Below are positions 1 to 9,644 of a DNA stretch of 64,000 nt, in pieces (position 1 is the first letter of the stretch; each line of letters opens with the position of its first letter). The notes beneath the pieces are model-generated. The model was not told where the DNA came from, made no database searches, and worked only from the letters and a program-made list of their open reading frames with translations. The position numbers were made by a program, and so were the translations under genes. Origin of the DNA: Carboxylicivirga sp. M1479 (GTDB lineage: Bacteria > Bacteroidota > Bacteroidia > Bacteroidales > Marinilabiliaceae); contig NZ_VKDE01000001.1 of assembly GCF_007097485.1 (NCBI RefSeq), positions 126,925-190,924 of the forward strand, read 5' to 3'.

Positions 1-16
1 ATAAGACAAATGCAAC

Positions 17-847
17 ATGACTAAACTAACCTTTATCTCAATTGTGGCCTTGCTATGCTTTTTTCCGCAATCTTGGGCACAAGTTTTAAATTATTCTGGA
101 CCTGCCAGCTCTTCATTGGCTAACTCTTTGGTATTTGACGAATCGCCCTGGGCTAGCATAAACAATGTCGCTAACCTAGCCGATCATAGTGAGGTTTCCA
201 TAGGTATATCGTATGGTTTACGTTTTAATATGCAGGAGTTAAGCATAAGAACTGTCGGTGCTGTTGTGCCATCAAAGTTAGGTGTCTTTTCCGCAATGGT
301 TTATCAAAGTGGCTACTCCAAAAGCAGTATGACGCGTTACGCAGCTGGTTATAGTCGTTTGTTTGGAGAAAGCGTGTCGGCTGGTTTTCAGTTTAATTTC
401 TTAACGCACCAAATATTGGCTGCAGATCGTGCGGATGCTTTTTATTCTTCTTTGGGCATACTTTGGCAAACAGAAAATCATTTATCCATTGGTATTTATA
501 TTCAAAATTCTGAGCAAAGCCATATTAATTATGCCGACATGGAAGTGGCTTTACCAAGCTTGTTTAATACGGCTATTAAATTTTCTCCAGATAAACATTT
601 TATGATAATGTTGGAACTGGAAAAGGCAATTGATCGAGAGATGGTTTATAAAAGTGGCCTTCAGTTCAATTTTAAAGATAAGTTGTATGCGCGAGGAGGA
701 ATTTTGGGTAAGCCAATTGAGTTAACATTTGGTGGAGGTTTTGTTGTAGGAGCCTTGTCCATTGACGTGGGGTTTTCTCATCATCAACAATTGGGGGTTT
801 CATCGGGTGGTGGTATAAACTATGCCTTTACTAGTAAAAAGCATTAG
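17..847 (+). CDS. Exported outer-membrane beta-barrel protein, PorV/PorP-like (uncertain)
   Basis: 276 residues. Residues 1-21 form a Sec signal peptide ending in a WAQ-type site (SWA-Q). The mature part is rich in alternating hydrophobic/aromatic beta-strands with turn glycines (GISYGLRF, GGGFVVGALSIDVGFSHH) and finishes as a strand plus a short polar tail, as in small Bacteroidota barrels related to PorV/PorP/FadL. There are no catalytic motifs. It ends one base before the next gene, so the two are probably co-transcribed and may act together at the outer membrane. The start is near the window edge, so any upstream partner is not visible. The barrel call is from composition; the exact family is uncertain. 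Confidence 0.6.
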   Translation: MTKLTFISIVALLCFFPQSWAQVLNYSGPASSSLANSLVFDESPWASINNVANLADHSEVSIGISYGLRFNMQELSIRTVGAVVPSKLGVFSAMVYQSGYSKSSMTRYAAGYSRLFGESVSAGFQFNFLTHQILAADRADAFYSSLGILWQTENHLSIGIYIQNSEQSHINYADMEVALPSLFNTAIKFSPDKHFMIMLELEKAIDREMVYKSGLQFNFKDKLYARGGILGKPIELTFGGGFVVGALSIDVGFSHHQQLGVSSGGGINYAFTSKKH

Positions 848-848
848 G

Positions 849-2873
849 ATGAAGCATTATATTCTCGTGATAATGTGTTTGCTTTTCGCACTATGCGGAA
901 TGACACAAGAATTAGATGACCTGAACAAGCGTATAACAGATATGCTTGAAACAATGGCCGACGAACAAATTCGTTCAATGGATTATGACGAATTAATAAA
1001 TGATCTGATTGATTTGAATCAAAACCCGATTAACCTTAATACAGCTAGTAAAAATGACTTGGAACGCTTATTCTTCTTAACTGATTTTCAAATTGAGAAC
1101 ATTCTGTTTTATCGATACGAAAATGGAGATTTGTACTCGGTTTATGAGTTGCAGGCCGTTGAAAAATTAGATAGTGCTACAATCCAATACATGTTGCCCT
1201 TTGTTTGTGTTCGGCAACCAGAGGAAAAAAGAAAGATGCGAGTTTATGGGAATGTACTTGCTCGTGTGCAAAGTACTTTTCAAACACCAGAGGGTTACTT
1301 ATCTGATAATGATTCAACAGCGCCTAACTATTTGGGAAGTAAGGAAAAGTGGTTGACACGTGGGCGCGTGTACTTTGGCGATAAAGCTGAACTTGGCTTT
1401 ACCTTGGAGAAAGATCAGGGAGAGCAGGCCTTTCCAAAAACCTTTCCTGCAGCTGATTTTAACTCTGCCTTTGTTCGAATTAATCAACCAATAAAGTTAA
1501 TCGATAACTGGATAATTGGCGACTATCGCTTATCATTTGGTCAAGGCTTGGGCGTTTGGACTGACATGGCTTTTTCCAAGTCAACTGAGACTGTTCAGTT
1601 GCGACGCAGGGCTAAAGGCAGCAATGTTTATACATCGGTTAACGAATCGTCGTTTTTAAGAGGTAGCGCATTAAAATTGCAACATAACAAATGGTCGGCC
1701 ACGCCTTTTTATTCATACAAAAAGCGTGATGCATCTATGGTAAACGATACGATGAGTTCATTAGGAATATCCTCCTTGCAAGAAACGGGCTATCATCGTA
1801 CTGCTACTGAGTTACAAAATAAGCATACTGTATCAGAAGCTGTTTACGGCCTGCAGTCAGCTTATCAACATCATTATTTTCATATGGATGCGGGGTACGT
1901 TAATTGGCACCTGAACACGCACATTAACGAAAAAGAGCATCTAAAAGATAAATACAAACTTGCAGGATCTACACAAGAAACTTATTGGTTGTCGCACACC
2001 ATATTTCTTAACCGCCTAACAATATTTGGCGAAGTGGCCATGCAAAATGCAGAAGAATTTGGTGTTTATCAGGGCTTAACTTATCAATCAAATAACGATG
2101 TAAATATCTCGCTGGCCTATCGGAAATACAGTAAAGCTTATACGTCTATTTTATCCAATCCATTTTCCGAGTCGTCTACCCGAGGAGGCGAGTCGGGCGT
2201 TTTTGCATCTATTAGTTTTAAACCTGGCAGGCGATGGTTAGCAAAAGCGTTTATTGATATTTTTTCGTATGAATGGCTCCGATATAATGTTTATCGACCC
2301 TCCGATGGATTTGAAATTTTTGCTCAGCTTAATTATGAAATTAATCAGCAGAGTAATTCTTACATCCGCTATAAATCAACAATTAAAGAGCGGAATGGAA
2401 GTGAGCTAACTAATAACTACCAGATTAATAATTATCAGAAAGATAATTTTCGACTGTTTTATGCCTATCAACCCGATGACAAATGGCGTTTTCAAACACA
2501 AATGGAACATGCTATTTACAAGGAGGAGAAGATGAGAAGTTATGCCTGGATGGTGTTTCAGGATGTACGCGTCAAACCCACTCATTGGCTGGCTTTGTCT
2601 GTTCGATATGTTTTGTTTGATATAGATGATTATAATAGTAGGATATATAGCTACGAACCCGATGTGTTATATGCTTTTACTGTGCCCGCCTATATGAATA
2701 AAGGAACGCGCGTATTGTTTAATTTCAATGTGAAGCCAAGCAGTCGTTTGCGCATTTGGGCACGACTTGCCCATACCAATTATTCAAACCTGGAAGAAAT
2801 TGGTTCTGGAAATCAGTTGATAAAAGGATCTGTAATAAGTGATTGGAAGTTGCAGCTTCAGTATCGATTCTAG
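849..2873 (+). CDS. Helix-hairpin-helix (ComEA-like) exported beta-barrel protein
   Basis: 674 residues from the ATG at 849. An upstream in-frame ATG at 822 would overlap the previous gene and would put nine charged residues before the signal peptide, so 849 is preferred. A signal peptide (about residues 1-20, ending GMTQ) is followed at roughly residues 45-115 by a ComEA-type HhH region (NPINLNTASKNDLERL, ENGDLYSVYEL). The remaining ~550 residues look like an outer-membrane barrel ending in an aromatic strand (LQLQYRF). Proteins joining a periplasmic HhH domain to a barrel are common in Bacteroidota but have no settled function; in ComEA the HhH fold binds DNA, so a role in surface DNA handling is only a guess. 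It is one base downstream of gene 17-847. Confidence 0.7.
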   Translation: MKHYILVIMCLLFALCGMTQELDDLNKRITDMLETMADEQIRSMDYDELINDLIDLNQNPINLNTASKNDLERLFFLTDFQIENILFYRYENGDLYSVYELQAVEKLDSATIQYMLPFVCVRQPEEKRKMRVYGNVLARVQSTFQTPEGYLSDNDSTAPNYLGSKEKWLTRGRVYFGDKAELGFTLEKDQGEQAFPKTFPAADFNSAFVRINQPIKLIDNWIIGDYRLSFGQGLGVWTDMAFSKSTETVQLRRRAKGSNVYTSVNESSFLRGSALKLQHNKWSATPFYSYKKRDASMVNDTMSSLGISSLQETGYHRTATELQNKHTVSEAVYGLQSAYQHHYFHMDAGYVNWHLNTHINEKEHLKDKYKLAGSTQETYWLSHTIFLNRLTIFGEVAMQNAEEFGVYQGLTYQSNNDVNISLAYRKYSKAYTSILSNPFSESSTRGGESGVFASISFKPGRRWLAKAFIDIFSYEWLRYNVYRPSDGFEIFAQLNYEINQQSNSYIRYKSTIKERNGSELTNNYQINNYQKDNFRLFYAYQPDDKWRFQTQMEHAIYKEEKMRSYAWMVFQDVRVKPTHWLALSVRYVLFDIDDYNSRIYSYEPDVLYAFTVPAYMNKGTRVLFNFNVKPSSRLRIWARLAHTNYSNLEEIGSGNQLIKGSVISDWKLQLQYRF

Positions 2874-2880
2874 TGAATAT

Positions 2881-2888
2881 TATATTTG
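2881..2888 (+). promoter_or_regulatory. Candidate -7 box TATATTTG
   Basis: Matches the Bacteroidota -7 consensus TAnnTTTG just after the stop of the preceding gene. A start site near 2895 would give the 3045 gene a ~150-nt leader that contains the conserved element at 2957-3025. Confidence 0.45.
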
Positions 2889-2956
2889 CCTGTACGCCGT
2901 AAAACACAAATCATTTATTAATTTTACAAGGCGATAAAGGAAAATAATCTAAAGAT

Positions 2957-3025
2957 ATGCAACGAGCCATGAGAATAGCTTCTCACATACGAGGATTACA
3001 GAATTGGCGAGTTCCATCTGACAAA
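2957..3025 (+). ncRNA. Conserved leader element, copy 1 (structured 5' UTR candidate)
   Basis: Pairing seen: ATGcAAC (2957-2963) with GTTcCAT (3011-3017), a tandem GA/GA step (2964-2965 with 3009-3010), then GCCA (2966-2969) with TGGC (3005-3008). Inside is a perfect GAGAA-TAGC-TTCTC hairpin (2971-2984), then ACATACGAGG. The same framework occurs at 43198-43267 (upstream of dxs), at 42890-42971 (upstream of the OmpA gene) and, split, at 41601-41843. It ends 20 bases before the 3045 start. No known riboswitch class was recognised. Confidence 0.6.
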
Positions 3026-3044
3026 CGACAATAAATTTAAGCAG

Positions 3045-3488
3045 ATGAATAAGAAAATATCATTAGCCATTGATGCCTTTTACAATGGGCAAAATTGTGC
3101 ACAATCGATAATTAAGGCTTATGTAAACGAGCTTAAATTTGACGAGCAGCAAGCTTTGGATATGGCTTTGGGTTTTGGAGGTGGAATGGGCAAAATGCAA
3201 AAGGCCTGTGGTACGGTAACAGGTGCTTATATGCTTATTGGTCTGCGTAATGCAAAGGCAATTAGCGATGTAGACGAAAGAAAAGAGAAAACTCCAGAAA
3301 TGGTTCGAGCTTTTCGCGAAAAATTTTGCCAACGTCATCAAACCGATCAATGTGTTCATTTGTTAGGGTGCGATATACGCACTGAAGCAGGACAACAAAC
3401 CTTTAAAGAAAAGCAACTGAAAGATAAGGTGTGTTCAAAATGCATTGAATCATCCATTAATATCCTTGATGAATTGTTCGCTGAGTAA
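3045..3488 (+). CDS. C_GCAxxG_C_C family protein
   Basis: 147 residues. It has the arrangement that names the family: an early Cys (NGQNCAQSI), a Gly-rich stretch (GFGGGMGKM), then ACGTVTGAYMLIGL (the GCAxxG-like region), and later Cys residues in CQRH, CVHLLGCD and the C-terminal CSKCIESS. Such conserved cysteines suggest a metal or redox cofactor, and the family is often linked to redox genes, but its biochemical role is not established. No signal peptide is seen, so it is probably cytoplasmic. It is preceded by a ~150-nt leader holding a conserved repeat element and is followed after 60 bases by sbcD. Confidence 0.85.
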   Translation: MNKKISLAIDAFYNGQNCAQSIIKAYVNELKFDEQQALDMALGFGGGMGKMQKACGTVTGAYMLIGLRNAKAISDVDERKEKTPEMVRAFREKFCQRHQTDQCVHLLGCDIRTEAGQQTFKEKQLKDKVCSKCIESSINILDELFAE

Positions 3489-3548
3489 GCCATTTGAATC
3501 ATCAAGCAAACTTAACAAAGACATTAACTCAAAAATACACATGTAATA

Positions 3549-4763
3549 ATGCGCATATTACATACTTCTGATTGGCACATAGGACAAAAGCTTCATGGCA
3601 ACGATCGCGATGAGGAACATGAATTATTCTTTAATTGGTTAATCGATTATATCAATGAACACGAGGTTGATGTTTTGTTGGTTGCAGGAGATATTTTTGA
3701 TGTGGGCTTTCCATCAAATAGTGCTCTTAAGCGTTATTATTCGTTTCTAACGCACTTGGTTCAAACCAAATGCAGCCACGTTATTATTACTGGTGGCAAT
3801 CACGATTATATAAGTACGCTTGAAGCACCTGCCGATGTATTATCAGCCCTAAATATTCATGTAATTGGTGGAGCCAAAACTTCCATTGAGGATGAAGTTA
3901 TTGAAATAAAAAGGGGGGAAGAGCTAGAGTGCGTGATTGGAGCTGTCCCTTTTCTGCGCGACAAAGATATACGACTGATTAATGCTGGCGAGTCTTATGA
4001 AGAGGGCATGAATGCCATTAATGAGGGTATTGTCAAACATTACCAAACGGTTGCTGATGCAATGAGTGAATATGAATGTCCGCGTATTGCAATGGGGCAC
4101 TTGAATGTGTATGGGGCTAAGGTATCGGAGAGTGAGCGAGATATTCACATTGGTAACTTGGCTGGTTTTCGTGTTACCGACTTTCCTGCAATTTTTGATT
4201 ATGTGGCGCTGGGGCATATTCATCGCCCGCAGAGAATGAATGAAACTGGCACTATTCGTTATTCAGGTTCTCCCATCGCTTTAAGTTTTTCTGAGCGAAG
4301 CGATCAAAAGAAAATGATTTTATTGGATTTAGATATTAATGGAATTCAATCCATTGAAAGCGTTGAAATACCTTGTTTTCGACGCTTGATAAGTTTTAAA
4401 GGCGAGTTTCAACAGGTGGCCGAGCAATTGGCAAGCTATAAAAGTCAATCTGTTTTGTGCGATTGGGCAGAGGTGTCAATTGAAGAAAAGCAAATGGATA
4501 CCACTTTATCAATGCAATACGAACAGTTGATTGAAAACATTAATAATGAAAATAATAACTTACAGATAGTAAAGCCAAGCCTACGTTTTATCAATGGCGA
4601 TCAGTCAACTGTTTATGAGGAGCACATTTCGCTATCGGACTTAACTATTACCGATGTTTTTGATCGCTTATTGGATGCAGGGCAGGTAAATGGTCAAGAC
4701 GAACTAAAGCAAACATTTACCGAGTTATTAGATGGTTTTTATCATCAAATCGAAAACGAATAA
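3549..4763 (+). CDS. sbcD: Exonuclease SbcCD, nuclease subunit SbcD
   Basis: 404 residues, normal for SbcD. The N-terminus carries the Mre11-type metallophosphoesterase motifs in order: HTSDWHIGQ (D-x-H), VAGDIFDVGFPS (GD), TGGNHD (GNHD), then GHLNV and GHIHRPQ (the last GH-x-H). These residues bind two Mn ions and catalyse 3'-5' dsDNA exonuclease and ssDNA endonuclease activity. SbcD works with SbcC to open hairpins and trim protein-blocked DNA ends. The sbcC gene starts 3 bases after the stop codon, so the pair is translationally coupled. The palindrome-cutting activity is notable given the many palindromic repeats in this window, but there is no direct link. Confidence 0.95.
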   Translation: MRILHTSDWHIGQKLHGNDRDEEHELFFNWLIDYINEHEVDVLLVAGDIFDVGFPSNSALKRYYSFLTHLVQTKCSHVIITGGNHDYISTLEAPADVLSALNIHVIGGAKTSIEDEVIEIKRGEELECVIGAVPFLRDKDIRLINAGESYEEGMNAINEGIVKHYQTVADAMSEYECPRIAMGHLNVYGAKVSESERDIHIGNLAGFRVTDFPAIFDYVALGHIHRPQRMNETGTIRYSGSPIALSFSERSDQKKMILLDLDINGIQSIESVEIPCFRRLISFKGEFQQVAEQLASYKSQSVLCDWAEVSIEEKQMDTTLSMQYEQLIENINNENNNLQIVKPSLRFINGDQSTVYEEHISLSDLTITDVFDRLLDAGQVNGQDELKQTFTELLDGFYHQIENE

Positions 4764-4766
4764 GGC

Positions 4767-7700
4767 ATGCAGTTACTTCATCTTCGTATTCAAAACCTGA
4801 ATTCTTTAAAAGGGAAGCACCAAATAGATTTTTGTGAAGGCGCTTTAGCCGAAACGGGTTTGTTTGCCATTACCGGACCAACAGGAGCTGGTAAGTCAAC
4901 TATTCTGGATGCCATTACTTTAGCACTTTACAATCAAACGCCCAGAAGCGGAGCTGTTTCTAAAAATGATATCGTAAAGTTAGGCAGTGTACTAACGCGC
5001 AATACCAATGAAGCATACGCCGAATTGGATTTTCAAATCCAATCAGAGGTGTATCGATCTAAATGGAGTATTTCGCGTGCACGAACAGGCAATTTGCGCG
5101 ACTATGCTTTGTTGCTTTCCAGGAAAAATGACGAAGGAGAGTTTGTCGCTCTTGACCTTAAGCGCAATGAGATTCCTGCAGAGAATGCACGTTTGATCGG
5201 TTTGAATTTTGATCAATTTCTACGTTCAATTTTATTGTCACAAGGCGATTTTGCTCGATTTTTAAAATCAAACGCCAATGAGCGAGGTGAACTTTTAGAA
5301 AAACTGACTGGTACTGAAATTTATCGACGCATTGGCCAGAAAGCGTTTTATAAATCGAAAGATGAGTGGGTAGTATTAGATAAGCTAAAGCAACAGCTGG
5401 ATGGTATTGATGTTTTGTCTGAAGAGCGAAAAGCTGAATTAAAGGATGAAATTAAAGTAGTTGATGAAAGCAACTCGGACTTACTTGCGGCACTGGAAAA
5501 ATTAAGGCTGAAGAAGAAAGCCAATGATGAAAAAGAAGAATTAGAGAAACAAATTCGGAAGAAAGAGGAGGAGTTAGCTAAGCTGGAACGTGATGTTCTA
5601 ACCTTTGCGCCAACGCTTAGTCGTTTGGAGAACCATCAGCGTATATTGCCTTTAAAAGCCGAGTTGGTTTTGCTAAAAAATGTACAAAGCGAACGCCTTA
5701 AATTATTGGATGAGCAGAAAGTAAAAAAGCAGCAATTAGAGAGCTTGCAACTTGAAAGAAAACAGTTAAATACTGAATTTGAACAACTAGCTCAGGACTT
5801 GCGTTTGCAAAAAGAAAAGGAGGCTCAGCTTCAACCCCTGATTAAACAGGTAAGGGAGCTCGATGCCGATATTAAAGTAGCTCGCAATGAATTGGCTAAC
5901 CTGGAAAAGAATGCTCAGCTACAAGGTCAACAAATTGATGTTGTCCATATAAGTCATCAAAACATTGAAAAGGAACTGACTGCGCAAGATTCGCAAATTT
6001 CTTTACTCGAAAACTACCTTAAAGAGCACGCTGTAGCTGATGTGTTAAAAGAACAGTTGCCCTTGTTGCAACAGCGTTACGATGGTTTTGAACGTGATCA
6101 AAAGGCTTTTCAGGATGCTTTGCCCAAAATGGAAGATTCGCCAAGCAAAGAGCGCTTAATGTTGGATGATAAGCTGATTAATCAACAACAAATATTGTCG
6201 GAAGTAATTGAAACAAGTGATGCTTTTATTGCGGATAAACAAAGTCGCTTAAGTTCCAAAATAGTTGATAAAGAATTGTTGCGATCGGCCATTATCGAGC
6301 AGCAGAAACTTAATCAAGTGTATGAAAAGCTAGCGACCTTGGTTGCCGATCAAGAACAACTTGATGAAGAATCAGCCAGCTTGCTAAAAGCAGGTAAACT
6401 AACAAAAGAGCAACAAGAGCAGAGCCTTGCCGAACTGAAGAAATGCGAACAGGCTTTGGAGATTAATACCAAATATTTAGCAGAGTTACAGTTGCGACGC
6501 GAGCGTGAAGTATTGGAAGCTAAATATGATGTCGCTCGTCAACAACTCAAAGAAAATGATGCTTGTCCCTTGTGTGGTTCATTAGAGCATCCGTTTGTAA
6601 AGCATTACGAAAATAAGGCGAATCAAACTGAGCAACTGCTTGCTGAACAAAGCAAGCAACAATTCAACTTGCAGGCAAAAGAGAAAAAGTTAGTAGAAGA
6701 AGTATCTGCATTAAAGGCTAAAAATATTGGATTACAAGGCGAAGCCAAACGCATCAAGTCCAAACTCGAGGTATGTACTGAAGCAATTAAGCACTTACTC
6801 CAACATCATGATCAGGTAAAGTTGTTGCCAAAAGCTCAATTAGAAGCGGAGAACAAACGGATAAACGAAGAGCTTGAAAAACTGGAGCAGCAATACAAAT
6901 TGATCGATTACATTGAAAAGGCAAGCATCAGAAACAAAGAGTTCAAACGCTTGTTGGATGATTTAAGCATTCTAATCGATAATAAGGCGGAGTTGGAGAA
7001 GCAAGTTGAACCCTATTTGCAACTGGTGAGTGAGACCGAGTTAAAGGATCAATTGCTTGCTTTGGAAAAGCAGGCACAACTGTACGAGACTAAAAAAGAA
7101 CAGCTAAGAGAACACAAGAGCACTAGGGAGAAGCAAACCTTGGTTTGGGATGAAAAAGGAAAGCAGCTAAAACAAATGCTGGTGGAATTTGCCACTTTAA
7201 ATGCTCAATTGGATAAGAGCAAAAGTAAGCTTTCGGAGCAGACTCAAAAGCGATTCGATTTGTTTGAGGATAAACTGCCCGAAGAGGCAGAGAAAGAGCT
7301 TGTCGATTTAATTAATGGTATTAAAAAGAAGCAGAACCAAATAGAGATTGCCATCGGTAAAAACGATACTCAAGTCAAGGGAATAAGCGATCGATTGGAG
7401 GAGTTGACCCAAGTGCTGCTTGATGAACAAGAAAAATACAATCGATTAAAGCAGGACTTGGAGCTTCAATTAGAGGCTATTGATGTACGTGATTTTGATA
7501 CGGCTCTCCAATTGTTATTGGAAGATGATGAGGTGGAGCGTATTAAGCAAACTCAGCAAAGCTTGGTTAAAGCAGAAACGGAATTAAAGCAGACGCTTTC
7601 TGATGGCAATATCCGATTAAAAAAGTTAGTAGAGGACTTGGCTGTTGATCCGATTTCGGCTGAGGCTGTCATTAGTGAAATTGATGCTAAGGAGTCGCAG

Positions 7701-8327
7701 TACAAAGAGTTATTACTGAAGCGTGGAGCAATTAACGAAAAATTGCTTAACGATGAAGTGAACAGAAAAAAGCAACAAGCAAAACTAAATGCGATAGACA
7801 AGCAACAAAAGGAATACAATCGCTGGAATCAGCTTAGCCAATTAATTGGCGATGCAACAGGAAACAAGTTCTCGCGCTTTGCACAGGAGCTAACTCTGCA
7901 GCAAGTATTGTTTTTGGCCAACAAGCATCTAAAGCAGTTAAGTGATCGATATTTGGTCAAGCATGTTAAAAGCGATAACCTGGATGAATTATTTATTGTG
8001 GATACCTACCATGGTAATGCCGAGCGCTCTGTTAAAACTTTATCGGGCGGAGAAAGTTTCTTGGTGAGTTTGTCGTTGGCACTTGGCTTATCCGACTTAG
8101 CAGGCCAAAATACTGTTATCGGTAGCTTGTTTATTGATGAGGGCTTTGGCACCTTGGATCAAAACACCCTGGATGTGGCTCTTTCGGCTTTGGAGAAACT
8201 GCAAAGTGAAACCAATCGTACCATTGGTATAATTAGTCATGTGCCAGCTTTAAAAGAGCGGGTAACAACGCAAATTGAATTGCTTAAAGATGCTTCTGGT
8301 TATAGCCAGCTTGAGGTAAAAAGTTAG
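4767..8327 (+). CDS. sbcC: Exonuclease SbcCD, ATPase subunit SbcC
   Basis: 1186 residues. An SMC/Rad50-type half-ATPase opens the protein, with Walker A GPTGAGKST near residue 40. Two very long Glu/Lys/Gln-rich coiled coils are separated by the zinc-hook CPLCG near residue 600. The C-terminal half-ATPase has the ABC signature (LSGGESFLVSLSLALGLS), Walker B (LFIDEGFGTLD) and a final IGIISHV segment. The hook joins two SbcC molecules through zinc, and the heads bind SbcD. Full length with no breaks. It is convergent with the patatin gene, with 21 bases between the stops and no clear terminator. Confidence 0.95.
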   Translation: MQLLHLRIQNLNSLKGKHQIDFCEGALAETGLFAITGPTGAGKSTILDAITLALYNQTPRSGAVSKNDIVKLGSVLTRNTNEAYAELDFQIQSEVYRSKWSISRARTGNLRDYALLLSRKNDEGEFVALDLKRNEIPAENARLIGLNFDQFLRSILLSQGDFARFLKSNANERGELLEKLTGTEIYRRIGQKAFYKSKDEWVVLDKLKQQLDGIDVLSEERKAELKDEIKVVDESNSDLLAALEKLRLKKKANDEKEELEKQIRKKEEELAKLERDVLTFAPTLSRLENHQRILPLKAELVLLKNVQSERLKLLDEQKVKKQQLESLQLERKQLNTEFEQLAQDLRLQKEKEAQLQPLIKQVRELDADIKVARNELANLEKNAQLQGQQIDVVHISHQNIEKELTAQDSQISLLENYLKEHAVADVLKEQLPLLQQRYDGFERDQKAFQDALPKMEDSPSKERLMLDDKLINQQQILSEVIETSDAFIADKQSRLSSKIVDKELLRSAIIEQQKLNQVYEKLATLVADQEQLDEESASLLKAGKLTKEQQEQSLAELKKCEQALEINTKYLAELQLRREREVLEAKYDVARQQLKENDACPLCGSLEHPFVKHYENKANQTEQLLAEQSKQQFNLQAKEKKLVEEVSALKAKNIGLQGEAKRIKSKLEVCTEAIKHLLQHHDQVKLLPKAQLEAENKRINEELEKLEQQYKLIDYIEKASIRNKEFKRLLDDLSILIDNKAELEKQVEPYLQLVSETELKDQLLALEKQAQLYETKKEQLREHKSTREKQTLVWDEKGKQLKQMLVEFATLNAQLDKSKSKLSEQTQKRFDLFEDKLPEEAEKELVDLINGIKKKQNQIEIAIGKNDTQVKGISDRLEELTQVLLDEQEKYNRLKQDLELQLEAIDVRDFDTALQLLLEDDEVERIKQTQQSLVKAETELKQTLSDGNIRLKKLVEDLAVDPISAEAVISEIDAKESQYKELLLKRGAINEKLLNDEVNRKKQQAKLNAIDKQQKEYNRWNQLSQLIGDATGNKFSRFAQELTLQQVLFLANKHLKQLSDRYLVKHVKSDNLDELFIVDTYHGNAERSVKTLSGGESFLVSLSLALGLSDLAGQNTVIGSLFIDEGFGTLDQNTLDVALSALEKLQSETNRTIGIISHVPALKERVTTQIELLKDASGYSQLEVKS

Positions 8328-8348
8328 TTGTTGGAGTAATTTTTTGTT

Positions 8349-9203
8349 TTAGGTAGATGATAGAAGTTCTTTAGTAGCATTGTAGCCCATTTTAATCATT
8401 TCATCTGCTTTGTGAAAATCAAGCGTGCCACAAGCATCACGAGGTATTTCAATTAAATAATCAGGCGGGTAGGCTGCTAGTTTTTGACGGGCTATGGTGT
8501 TTTGCATGGCATCAAAGGCTTGATCAGCAATTTTGTACATGCCCGATTGTCCCTTTGGCTTGCCCGTTTCCTTGCCGCGTATGTTGTTAATTGTATCCTG
8601 AATGAATGATGATGGTGTTTCTGTTACGCTATCAACTGTTTTTGATACTTTTGGTTTTGCACCCAAATTAACGGCAATAATTAGGTCCGAGTTGTCGCTA
8701 AAAACAGGGGCAATTGGTATTGGGTTTAATACACCGCCATCAATTAATTCCAAGCCATCTTTTACAAAAGGGGTTAGAAACAAGGGTAAGGAAATAGAAG
8801 CGCGAATAGCATCATACAAATCACCGTTGCTTATCCATACTTCTCTTTCGTTTTTAACATCCGCAGCCACTGCTGTAAAGCTAATTGGGAGATCTTCAAT
8901 CTGAATATTCCCTAGCATATCGCGCAAGGTTTTCATTAATTTGTCACCTTTAATAAGTCCACTATTGCCCCACGATATGTCCATAAATGAAGCAACATCA
9001 ACTACCGATAGTGTTTTAACCCATTCTTCAAACTTTTTTAACTGGCCCGAGGCATAAATACCTCCAATAACAGATCCTATTGAGCAGCCAGAAATAGATG
9101 TGATGGTGTAATTGTTTTCCTGAAGCCATTGAATAACACCAATATGAGCCAAACCTCTTGCACCACCGCTTCCAAGAACTAAGGATATATTTTTATTTGA
9201 CAT
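8349..9203 (-). CDS. Patatin-like phospholipase (RssA/NTE family)
   Basis: 284 residues. It has the patatin oxyanion motif GSGGARGLAHIGV at the N-terminus, the nucleophile elbow G-x-S-x-G (GCSIG, about residue 40) and the dyad aspartate in DGGVLNPIPI (D-G-G). This Ser-Asp dyad fold hydrolyses acyl esters of phospholipids. It has no signal peptide or membrane segment, so it is cytoplasmic or peripheral, unlike the barrel-fused Bacteroidota patatins. It ends convergently with sbcC. The substrate is unknown. Confidence 0.9.
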   Translation of the reverse strand: MSNKNISLVLGSGGARGLAHIGVIQWLQENNYTITSISGCSIGSVIGGIYASGQLKKFEEWVKTLSVVDVASFMDISWGNSGLIKGDKLMKTLRDMLGNIQIEDLPISFTAVAADVKNEREVWISNGDLYDAIRASISLPLFLTPFVKDGLELIDGGVLNPIPIAPVFSDNSDLIIAVNLGAKPKVSKTVDSVTETPSSFIQDTINNIRGKETGKPKGQSGMYKIADQAFDAMQNTIARQKLAAYPPDYLIEIPRDACGTLDFHKADEMIKMGYNATKELLSST

Positions 9204-9644
9204 ACAAATTTCTTTTTTTCTGAATACTTAGTTTGTAAAATGCAGCTGTAGAACGGGATATTGTACTTGTTGTTTTAGCAAGATACAAAAGTTGTGAATA
9301 TAGTGGCGACCTGCCATAGATAAAGTACTCCATTGCCTAATTCATTCGTCATATTATTGAGTCCTTTTGTCATATTTTTTTTGGCTTTAGCAATGATAAA
9401 AGTACTTTCGCCTGCGAAGATGAAAAAGTAAATTGTTTGGGGAGATAATTGGCTTTGGACGGACTACTCATTGGGATTAACGTGTAACAAACACCACTTG
9501 TTGGTGGCCATTAACTGGTAGCTGTAGCATAGTTGCTAATGAGATTGTTATGTCGTTTTTCTGCGTGGTATTACCTGGTCGATTGTTTTTTCAAAGTTGT
9601 AAATAATCCAAATAAGCAACATAATTGAAAAATGATCAAAACAT
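9204..9644. other. Intergenic region without a gene
   Basis: 441 bases between the divergent patatin and YfiR-like genes. The only features seen are a weak -7-like box (TACTTTCG, about 9401-9408) that would give the YfiR gene a leader of ~220 nt, and a short CCAC-ttgtt-GGTGG hairpin near 9490. No convincing open frame, repeat or RNA gene was seen. Confidence 0.5.

Noticed and set aside
2957-3025. TPP, SAM, preQ1, fluoride or cobalamin riboswitch for the leader element
   Set aside because: None of the core motifs I know for these classes is present, although dxs is linked to thiamine synthesis.
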